Below, piece after piece: positions 1-5,491 of a DNA stretch of 8,360 bases. Within the stretch, counting starts at the first letter, position 1; each line of letters begins with the position of its first letter. The stretch covers positions 1 through 8,360 of the forward strand of contig QMKU01000043.1 in the NCBI GenBank assembly GCA_003646525.1, read 5' to 3'. The notes beneath the pieces are model-generated. The model saw nothing but the letters and a program-made list of their open reading frames with translations, made no database searches and had not been told where the DNA came from. The stretch is from Campylobacterota bacterium. GTDB lineage: Bacteria; Campylobacterota; Campylobacteria; Campylobacterales; Sulfurovaceae. The position numbers and the translations under genes were made by a program.

Positions 1-17
1 ATTTAAAAAATCAAACT

Positions 18-37
18 TGCAAGATTTTACTCTTGCA
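18..37. terminator. Possible terminator hairpin at left edge
   Basis: TGCAAGA (18-24) and TCTTGCA (31-37) form a perfect 7-bp stem with a 6-nt loop, followed by T-rich but interrupted sequence. It could end a rightward gene lying left of the window. The stem has few G:C pairs and there is no clean run of T, so support is weak. Confidence 0.35.
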
Positions 38-121
38 TCGTTCTTTCACATTTTATTGTTAAGACACTATTGCTTTTTTTCTTTTTTTCTTTTGAATTCA
101 GGTATCCTTTATAAAAAGGCT

Positions 122-141
122 TTATTATTATTATTATTATT
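122..141. repeat. (TTA)6 trinucleotide microsatellite
   Basis: Six perfect tandem copies of TTA (122-139) are followed by a partial copy (TT). It sits in non-coding DNA about 125 nt upstream of the mutS2 -10 box. Such tracts can change length by replication slippage. At this distance from the promoter, a regulatory effect on mutS2 is speculative. Confidence 0.85.
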
Positions 142-154
142 GAAATGATAGTGA

Positions 155-175
155 AATCCCCTTTATTTGGGGATT
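155..175. terminator. Stem-loop, possible terminator
   Basis: AATCCCC (155-161) and GGGGATT (169-175) form a perfect 7-bp stem with four G:C pairs and a 7-nt loop. A T-rich stretch follows only after about 15 nt (191-205), so it is not a textbook intrinsic terminator. It may stop or process transcription coming from the left before the mutS2 promoter. Confidence 0.35.
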
Positions 176-243
176 AACTCTTCAAATTAATTTTCTTATT
201 TTTTTAGCCTGACGCGTATGGTGGAATACCCTAAAAAACTTCA

Positions 244-272
244 TAGACCTATCACCACCATTATGCTATAAT
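244..272 (+). promoter_or_regulatory. Predicted sigma-70 promoter of mutS2
   Basis: A perfect TATAAT (267-272) is preceded by TG and one base (264-266), an extended -10 element. TAGACC (244-249) matches TTGACA at four of six positions with a 17-nt spacer. The predicted start of transcription near 279 gives a leader of roughly 25 nt before the GTG start of mutS2. A 7-bp inverted repeat (ATGGTGG at 218-224, CCACCAT at 255-261) flanks the -35 region; its role is unknown. Confidence 0.6.
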
Positions 273-302
273 CTATCCAATTATATTCTGAGGAAATGAT
301 AA

Positions 303-2522
303 GTGTTAGTAGAAAATCATAGTACAAAAACCATCATCCAAAAACTAGATCTCGATGGTTACATCCATCAATTTGAACAGTTTTTTGCGAGAGTCAAGCC
401 TGTGGCTATGCATGGGGATGTCAATCAGCATTATCGTCATATTAAAGCACTCTCAACTTTGCAGTTCCCAGAGCCCAAAGAGGTTCCTTCTCTTGATGGG
501 CAGTTGGCTCGGATCAAGAAGCAGGCTGTATTGGGTCTCGATGAGATTTATGCCTTTGCCAAAATCATTATGTATTTCAATGCACTCAAAGCACTAGAAC
601 TACCTGAACCAATACGGAGTTGGATAGGGGGGATAGAAGTACCTGATGAAGTGATGAAGGTTTTGGGGTATTTCAATGAAGAGGGGATGATAAATTCTCA
701 GATCGATCCGGAACTTTTTGATATCGAAAAAGCGATTAAGATTAATAAGTCAGCGATCAAAGAGGGACTCTACAAGATGGTGCGCTCTTCAGCTCTGAGT
801 GATTATCTGGTCGATTCACAGATACATTTTCAGAATGGCGAAGAGACGATACTAGTGCGTGGTGGTTTTAATAATGCGATCAAAGCGACAGTAGTAGGCA
901 GGAGTTCGGGAGGGTATTTCTATGTTATCCCTCAGAAAATATCTGCACTCAAAGAGAGAGAATCTGAACTTCTCAGTAGGCAAGAAGAGGTGATCTATCG
1001 GTATTGTCAAAAGATTTCAGCTATTTTTTATACTTGGGAACGCTTTTTGAGTTATGTGAACAAAGAGTATGACCGTTTTGACCACTATCAAGCGAGAGTG
1101 AGTTTTGCTAGAGTGCGAGAGTATGAATTTGTTCTGCCTCGGAAAGAAAAAGGGGTGAAATTGACAAACTTTTGTCATCCTGCGATCGATGATCCGATCC
1201 CCGTCACCATCGACTTGAACCGCTCTGTTATGCTGATAACTGGTGTCAATGCTGGAGGGAAAACGATGCTACTCAAATCCATACTCTCAGCCGTCTATAT
1301 GAGTAAATATCTTCTCCCCTTCAAGTGTGATGCCGCGCGTACAGAGATAGGACACTACAAGCAGATTGAGGCGGTGATCGACGATCCTCAGTCGGTAAAA
1401 AATGATATTTCCACTTTTGCTGGTCGGATGGTGGAGTTTGCTGGGCTTTTTGGCAAAAATGATGCCATCGTGGGTGTAGATGAGATCGAGTTGGGAACGG
1501 ATAGTGACGAAGCGGCGACACTCTTTCGGGTGATGCTCGAAGCGTTGCGAGAACGCAATATCACTTTTGTGGTTACGACACACCATAAGCGTCTTGCCTC
1601 TTTGATGGGAGCGGATGATGATGTGGCATTGATCGCGGCACTCTATGATGAGGAGAAGCGTCTGCCGACTTATACTTTTTTGCAGGGGAGTATCGGGAAG
1701 AGTTATGCCTTTGAGACGGCAGAGCGGTATGGTATATCGGCACATCTCGTCGCCAAAGCCAAGGTGATCTACGGAGAAGATAAGGAGAATCTCAATGAGT
1801 TGATCGAAAAATCTACGACACTAGAACGGGAGATGCGCCAGAAGATCGCAGGAATCGATGAAAAGATGGAAGAGTTGGAGCGCAAAAAACAGCAGCTTGA
1901 AGTAACAGAAGAGAAGCTGTATGAAGAGCAGAGAAAAGTCTTAGCTACACTGGAAAACAGATACAACGCAGCGACAAAACGCGCACAAAATGCCCTAAAA
2001 GCTAAAGAGTCTACAGAGGGGAGGCGACTACTTAACGAGGCACATAAGCATAAAGAAAAAACAAAAAACAAACCTGTCGAAATGGAAAAAATCCAGCTCA
2101 ATGTGGGTGATCGTATCAAATACCGAAGTCACAAAGGTGAGCTAATCGGATTGCGTGGAGAAAATGCAACTATTTTGGTAGATGGGATGAAAATGCGTGT
2201 ACCCTTATCTCAGATAAAACGCACTGGTGATATGCCCAAAGTTGTGGCACCTCCCAAGAGAAAAGTCAAGGTGACGGTAGAAAAAAACAATGCATCCGTC
2301 TCAGTTAAACTGCTTGGGATGTATGGTGATGAAGCGATAGAGAGAGTTGATAAATTTCTCTCCGATGCTCTGGTCAATGGGCTGGACGAGGTACAGATCA
2401 TTCACGGCACGGGTGGAGGGGTACTCTCTAGGTTGGTGACTGAATATCTGAACAGTCATCCCAAAATAAAAAAGTTTTATCGTATGCCTGGAAATCTGGG
2501 CGCAACGATCGTTGAATTGTAG
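303..2522 (+). CDS. mutS2: MutS2 family ATPase with C-terminal Smr-type domain
   Basis: MutS2 proteins are MutS-like ATPases without the mismatch-reading domain. They bind branched DNA and restrain recombination, and in some bacteria they also act on stalled ribosomes. Visible here are the lever/clamp region (about 1-290), Walker A GVNAGGKT (314-321), the STFAGRM signature (370-376), Walker B VGVDE (390-394) with GTD at 398-400, and the TTHH switch motif (425-428). A charged coiled coil (about 495-590), a KOW-like stretch (597-640) and a C-terminal Smr-like domain (about 667-739) follow. The length of 739 residues is normal for the family. The GTG start is supported by GAGGA at 290-294; an ATG at 297 is too close to it and ends after eight codons. 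The Smr segment keeps an HG-rich loop (HGTGGG, 701-706), but where LDLRG is expected it reads VKLLG, losing the Asp and Arg. Nuclease activity of this domain is therefore doubtful. The family assignment is firm; cellular role is inferred. Confidence 0.96.
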   Translation: MLVENHSTKTIIQKLDLDGYIHQFEQFFARVKPVAMHGDVNQHYRHIKALSTLQFPEPKEVPSLDGQLARIKKQAVLGLDEIYAFAKIIMYFNALKALELPEPIRSWIGGIEVPDEVMKVLGYFNEEGMINSQIDPELFDIEKAIKINKSAIKEGLYKMVRSSALSDYLVDSQIHFQNGEETILVRGGFNNAIKATVVGRSSGGYFYVIPQKISALKERESELLSRQEEVIYRYCQKISAIFYTWERFLSYVNKEYDRFDHYQARVSFARVREYEFVLPRKEKGVKLTNFCHPAIDDPIPVTIDLNRSVMLITGVNAGGKTMLLKSILSAVYMSKYLLPFKCDAARTEIGHYKQIEAVIDDPQSVKNDISTFAGRMVEFAGLFGKNDAIVGVDEIELGTDSDEAATLFRVMLEALRERNITFVVTTHHKRLASLMGADDDVALIAALYDEEKRLPTYTFLQGSIGKSYAFETAERYGISAHLVAKAKVIYGEDKENLNELIEKSTTLEREMRQKIAGIDEKMEELERKKQQLEVTEEKLYEEQRKVLATLENRYNAATKRAQNALKAKESTEGRRLLNEAHKHKEKTKNKPVEMEKIQLNVGDRIKYRSHKGELIGLRGENATILVDGMKMRVPLSQIKRTGDMPKVVAPPKRKVKVTVEKNNASVSVKLLGMYGDEAIERVDKFLSDALVNGLDEVQIIHGTGGGVLSRLVTEYLNSHPKIKKFYRMPGNLGATIVEL

Positions 2523-2560
2523 TATACTTTTGATTTCACCAGATTTTTAACTCAAGCAGG

Positions 2561-2566
2561 TATAAT
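2561..2566 (+). promoter_or_regulatory. -10 box of the YfgM/BamB-like/xer operon
   Basis: A perfect TATAAT lies 38 nt after the mutS2 stop, with no recognisable -35 hexamer at 16-18 nt. That is common in Campylobacterota, whose housekeeping promoters depend mainly on the -10 box. Predicted transcription start is near 2573, giving a leader of about 47 nt that contains the dyad at 2580-2600. Read-through from mutS2 is also possible because no terminator separates them. Confidence 0.5.
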
Positions 2567-2579
2567 AATAGCGATAAAA

Positions 2580-2600
2580 GTACAAATCTTCTATTTGTAC
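2580..2600. promoter_or_regulatory. Perfect 8-bp dyad in operon leader (operator or hairpin)
   Basis: GTACAAAT (2580-2587) and ATTTGTAC (2593-2600) are exact inverted copies separated by CTTCT. The dyad starts about 14 nt downstream of the -10 box and ends 9 nt before the AGGAG ribosome binding site (2610-2614). The position fits either a repressor operator or an RNA hairpin in the 5' leader. With two G:C pairs per arm the RNA stem would be weak, which slightly favours a protein-binding site. No T-run follows, so it is not a mutS2 terminator. Confidence 0.5.
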
Positions 2601-2619
2601 ATCAATAACAGGAGCATCC

Positions 2620-3195
2620 GTGAGTATAAAAGATAATGTTAAATATATCAAAAAAGAGTTAAGCGCAGACGAGCAGGTACTTGAAAGTGCTCTAAAACTT
2701 GAAACACTTTACAATAAGCATAAGTATAAGATCTGGGCAGTTCTTGTGATTATTGTACTCTCTTTTGTAGGGAAGGTGATCCTAGATACCGTACAGGAAG
2801 CAAGACTTGAAAGTGCCAGTCAGGCATTTTCTATACTGCAAAAAGATCCGAACAATAGTGAGGCGATTGAAGTACTTCGTAGTAAAAATCATGCACTTTA
2901 TGAACTCTATAGCTATGCAGAAGCAGTCAAATCAAAAGACCCAAAGCAACTTGATGCCTTGACCTCAAGTAAAAATCCTCTCATTGCTGATGTGAGTCGA
3001 TACAGTAAGCAAGTTTTGGAATCCAAGAGCAGTGATTCTGTATACTACAAAGAGATGTCTTTGATCGGAGATGCTTATATCGCTCTAAAGGCAGGAAAAA
3101 ATAAAGAGGCAAAAGAAAAATTGGAACTGATAGATGCTCGTTCGCCAGTTGCTCCAGTTGCTGATCTTTTGAAGCATTATAGCATTAAGGGATAA
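2620..3195 (+). CDS. Single-pass membrane protein with TPR-like domain, YfgM-like
   Basis: This 191-residue protein has a charged N-terminal tail (1-37), one hydrophobic segment (about 38-57, WAVLVIIVLSFVGKVIL) and an alanine/lysine-rich helical domain (about 60-190). Helix pairs such as GDAYIALKAGKNKEAKEKLE (150-169) look like TPR units. The architecture matches E. coli YfgM, an inner-membrane protein with a periplasmic TPR domain that associates with the SecYEG translocon and periplasmic chaperones. The basic stretch before the membrane segment predicts N-in topology with the helical domain in the periplasm. The GTG start has AGGAG (2610-2614) 5 nt upstream. The next gene begins 2 nt after its stop and encodes a BamB-like lipoprotein, the same order as yfgM-bamB. 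The YfgM match rests on architecture and context, not alignment; another TPR membrane protein remains possible. Confidence 0.85.
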   Translation: MSIKDNVKYIKKELSADEQVLESALKLETLYNKHKYKIWAVLVIIVLSFVGKVILDTVQEARLESASQAFSILQKDPNNSEAIEVLRSKNHALYELYSYAEAVKSKDPKQLDALTSSKNPLIADVSRYSKQVLESKSSDSVYYKEMSLIGDAYIALKAGKNKEAKEKLELIDARSPVAPVADLLKHYSIKG

Positions 3196-3197
3196 TA

Positions 3198-4205
3198 ATG
3201 AAAAAGATAATAGGAGTCAGTCTCTCTGTCGCCACATTATTGTTCATGGGATGCAGTGGCAAAAAGTATTTTGAACCAGAAAAGACATATAAAGCAGCAA
3301 GTGCTATCAGCGGACATAAAGGCAAGTCGGTTTACTTGACACGGGATGGGGTTACTTTCGATACACAAACCTATATTAGTAAAAAAGGTGCAGGTATAGT
3401 GACTCTGGGTACTGGTCAGCATTATCTCAGTGAAAGTTCTGCATATGTGTTGGCGGCAAATGGGCAAGGTGCACTCACTCTCATCAGCAAGCGCAGCAAA
3501 AAAGTGATCAAAACAATCTCGTTTGATGCTCCTGTGATCTCTGCTGGTATGAAAAATGGCAAGATTGTCTATCTCTTGCAAGATAATACTTTTGGTATCT
3601 ATAAACTCTCTACGGGCAAGAAATTGATAGAAAATAAATCAGAAGATGCATTTGCTGTAGATGCGAGAATTGCAAGTCCATTGTTTGTGGATAATTTGGC
3701 AGTGATCCCAACGCTAGATGGTAAATTACTGATCGTTGACATGCAGAATCCTGAAAATGCCAAAGTGATCTATGTCAGCTCCAAAACAAATCTCAATAAT
3801 ATCATCTATCTTTCAAGAATGGGCAATACGCTAGTTGCTGCAACACCTAACAGATTGATGATTATCGGTAATGCCGAGGGTGAATTTAGTGAGGGTATCA
3901 GTGAAGTATCGATCGCCAATAAAGCGATTTATCTCTTTACCAAATCTGGAGAAGTTATCAAATTTTCACCACAACTCAAAGAGCTTGCCCGAAAGAAATT
4001 TAAATTTGCACATTTTAGTGTTGCCACTGCCTTCGGCAATCATGTATACGCCATGGATCAAAAAGGTTCTCTGATCGTGCTCAACTCTGCATTGACAAAG
4101 TACCGCATCTATGATGTTGGAGATGTCAATGATTTTGCTTTTATTTCAGGACATAAAATATATAAAGACAATGAGGTAGTATCTCTCGATAAACTTGGAC
4201 GATGA
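3198..4205 (+). CDS. Outer-membrane lipoprotein with BamB/PQQ-like beta-propeller
   Basis: The 335-residue product begins with a lipoprotein signal peptide (MKKIIGVSLSVATLLFMG) and a lipobox ending at Cys19. The residue after Cys is Ser, consistent with sorting to the outer membrane. The rest is beta-rich and shows repeats of the PQQ-like propeller type. The clearest are SPLFVDNLAVIPTLDGKLLI (160-179), NGKIVYLLQDNTFGIYKLSTG (about 120-140) and GNHVYAMDQKGSLIVLNSAL (280-299). E. coli BamB is an eight-bladed lipoprotein propeller of the beta-barrel assembly machine. This protein is somewhat shorter, and gene order with the YfgM-like gene supports the comparison. The ribosome binding site AAGGGA (3187-3192) overlaps the end of the upstream gene, suggesting translational coupling. 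Its last codon overlaps the start of the recombinase gene (ATGA). The lipoprotein and propeller calls are strong; BamB function is inference. Confidence 0.85.
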   Translation: MKKIIGVSLSVATLLFMGCSGKKYFEPEKTYKAASAISGHKGKSVYLTRDGVTFDTQTYISKKGAGIVTLGTGQHYLSESSAYVLAANGQGALTLISKRSKKVIKTISFDAPVISAGMKNGKIVYLLQDNTFGIYKLSTGKKLIENKSEDAFAVDARIASPLFVDNLAVIPTLDGKLLIVDMQNPENAKVIYVSSKTNLNNIIYLSRMGNTLVAATPNRLMIIGNAEGEFSEGISEVSIANKAIYLFTKSGEVIKFSPQLKELARKKFKFAHFSVATAFGNHVYAMDQKGSLIVLNSALTKYRIYDVGDVNDFAFISGHKIYKDNEVVSLDKLGR

Positions 4206-5026
4206 GTGATCTGATAGTTGCATTCGAGGAGTACTTGACGGTCAACAAAGCACTAGATAGTCAGACGATCGACTCTTATGCTGGTGACTTGATGCAGCTA
4301 GAGACTTCAAGCTCTAAGTCGTTGCTTAAGCTTGATACGAATGATATTCTGATTTTTCTATCTTCTTTCAAAAACAAACGAACACTTAACAGAAAACTAT
4401 CTTCCATTAATAGCTTTTACCATTTTTGTCACCATAAAGAGTTCAGTGAAAAAAAGATAGCTATACCTATGGCAAAAGTGCCTCAAAACCTTCCAAAATA
4501 TCTTGACTCCGAAGAGATCATGTCGGGCTTGGGGCTGATCGATAGATCGAAGAGGGCAGGGTTGCGAGATTATGCATTGATCCTCTTTCTCTATGCTAGT
4601 GGCTGTAGAATTAGTGAGGCACTTTCAGTGCAGCGCAGAGATGTTGTTGGAGGATGGGTAAAAATTCGTTTTGCCAAAGGAGAGAAGGAGAGGGTCGTGC
4701 CACTTGCACCTGTTGCGCTGGAAGCTCTCGAACTCTACCTAGAGGCAGAAGATATGCAGAGCAGTGCAATTTGGCTGAATTATAGAGGAGATGTGCTAAG
4801 TCGTATCTCTGCCTATAAGATAGTCAAAAAATATCTGAATGTCTCTCCTCATGTATTGCGCCACTCTTTTGCCTCAGCACTTATCATAGGGGGAGCAGAT
4901 TTACGAGTAGTGCAGGAGCTTTTGGGTCATAGCTCACTGATTTCTACGCAAATATATACCCATATCCAAAAAGAGAATTTAAGAGAGACTATTAACCGAT
5001 ATCATCCGCTAAGAGGGAAGAGTTGA
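4202..5026 (+). CDS. Tyrosine recombinase of XerC/XerD type
   Basis: The 274-residue protein has an N-terminal SAM-like DNA-binding domain (about 1-90) and a catalytic domain with every expected residue: Arg136 (SGCRISEAL), Lys159 (AKGEKERVVPL), His217 and Arg220 (SPHVLRHSFA), His243 (LLGHSS) and the nucleophile Tyr252 (TQIYTH). Enzymes of this group cut and rejoin DNA at dif-like sites to resolve chromosome dimers before cell division. Its size matches XerC/XerD (about 300 residues) rather than the longer single XerH (about 355-360) of Campylobacter and Helicobacter. No gene-cassette, integron or prophage context is visible and the gene sits in a housekeeping operon, so a chromosomal role is more likely than an integrase role. 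The ATG overlaps the previous stop as ATGA. I found no convincing dif-like site in the window. Whether it works alone or with a partner cannot be told here. Confidence 0.93.
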   Translation: MSDLIVAFEEYLTVNKALDSQTIDSYAGDLMQLETSSSKSLLKLDTNDILIFLSSFKNKRTLNRKLSSINSFYHFCHHKEFSEKKIAIPMAKVPQNLPKYLDSEEIMSGLGLIDRSKRAGLRDYALILFLYASGCRISEALSVQRRDVVGGWVKIRFAKGEKERVVPLAPVALEALELYLEAEDMQSSAIWLNYRGDVLSRISAYKIVKKYLNVSPHVLRHSFASALIIGGADLRVVQELLGHSSLISTQIYTHIQKENLRETINRYHPLRGKS

Positions 5027-5036
5027 AAGGTTTGAG

Positions 5037-5369
5037 ATGAAAGAGATCGTTGAATATTTGAGCGCACGCCATATTGTCTGTAAAAGCTTCAAGGAGGTGC
5101 TACCCAAGAGCCTAGAGAGTCGTAAAAAAATAAAGCTTTATGTAGGTATCAATCTCAAGGGATACTATTGTTCCGTGATGACCCTAGAGAAGAAGAGCCG
5201 TGTTTTGCGCAAAGAGGTGAAGGAGTTGATGTCACTACATGAGAAGCTTGAAGTGTTTGCAGATACAGCTATTCTCAAGCGTTATATCCGCATCACCGCT
5301 CCTCTCTGCTCACATGCCAAAGCCATGTTTGAAGAGAATGGATGGAAAGTTTGGCATGAGGCTCCTTAG
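5037..5369 (+). CDS. Small basic protein of unknown function
   Basis: I do not recognise this 110-residue protein. It has no signal peptide or membrane segment, so it is probably cytoplasmic. It is lysine-rich and appears to be alpha/beta: a central strand pair (KLYVGINLKGYYCSVMTLEK, about 33-52), a charged helix (KEVKELMSLHEKLEVF) and a C-terminal part ending APLCSHAKAMFEENGWKVW (about 88-106). The LCSHAK segment followed by an 'ENGW' turn looks like a conserved core. Three cysteines (15, 45, 91) do not form a clear metal site. It starts 10 nt after the recombinase stop, with AAAGG (5026-5030) 6 nt before the ATG, so it is almost certainly the last gene of that operon. Context suggests, without proving, a partner or accessory of the recombinase or an unlinked housekeeping role. 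Confidence 0.8.
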   Translation: MKEIVEYLSARHIVCKSFKEVLPKSLESRKKIKLYVGINLKGYYCSVMTLEKKSRVLRKEVKELMSLHEKLEVFADTAILKRYIRITAPLCSHAKAMFEENGWKVWHEAP

Positions 5370-5405
5370 GAGTGCCAATTTAATAATACCCAAGAATACT
5401 TACTT

Positions 5406-5452
5406 GGAGTAGGGACTTCAGTCCCATCAAACGGGACTGAAGTCCCTACTCC
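5406..5452. repeat. REP/BIME-like palindromic element
   Basis: Two exact 20-nt inverted arms (5406-5425 and 5433-5452) flank the loop ATCAAAC. Each arm is itself a small palindrome, GGGACT-TC-AGTCCC, preceded on its own strand by GTAG (and GGAG). A GTAG or GGAG tetranucleotide 5' of a short GC-rich hairpin is the hallmark of REP sequences mobilised by RAYT transposases, and two REPs in opposite orientation make a BIME. The element lies between the 3' ends of convergent genes, the usual place for REPs, and can fold as one 20-bp hairpin or as two 6-bp hairpins. No RAYT gene is present in the window. Confidence 0.8.
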
Positions 5453-5467
5453 TAAACGCTTAATTTT
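5406..5467 (+). terminator. Likely rightward terminator formed by the palindrome
   Basis: In RNA the 20-bp hairpin would be extremely stable. On the rightward strand it is followed by an A/T-rich stretch with five T at 5463-5467. It lies 36 nt after the stop of the 110-residue gene and about 40 nt beyond the stop of the leftward propeller gene, so it could protect or end both transcripts. The T-run is about 10 nt from the stem, so the termination efficiency is uncertain. Confidence 0.4.
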
Positions 5468-5491
5468 TGGTAGTTATTTTAGTTTTATTCC

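Larger units (their letters stand above)
1..243. other. Gene-free low-complexity leader upstream of mutS2
   Basis: No credible gene lies here: the only ATG-started frames (10 codons from 145, 17 codons from 218) lack a ribosome binding site. The stretch is very AT-rich. It holds a hairpin at 18-37, a pyrimidine tract with two runs of seven T (74-80 and 82-88), a weak CCTTT/AAAGG stem at 106-119, a TTA microsatellite and a second hairpin at 155-175. It reads as the tail of an upstream transcription unit merging into the mutS2 promoter. No gene of the left flank is visible, so that reading is inference. Confidence 0.6.

Noticed and set aside
218..271. A 17-codon ATG frame just before mutS2
   Set aside because: No ribosome binding site, and it spans the predicted -35 and -10 boxes of mutS2, so it would not be on that transcript.
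1287..2119. Minus-strand open frames of 152, 66 and 116 codons inside mutS2
   Set aside because: They overlap the conserved ATPase and coiled-coil coding sequence of mutS2; the composition (Ser/Phe- or Arg/His-rich) is that of reverse-frame shadows.
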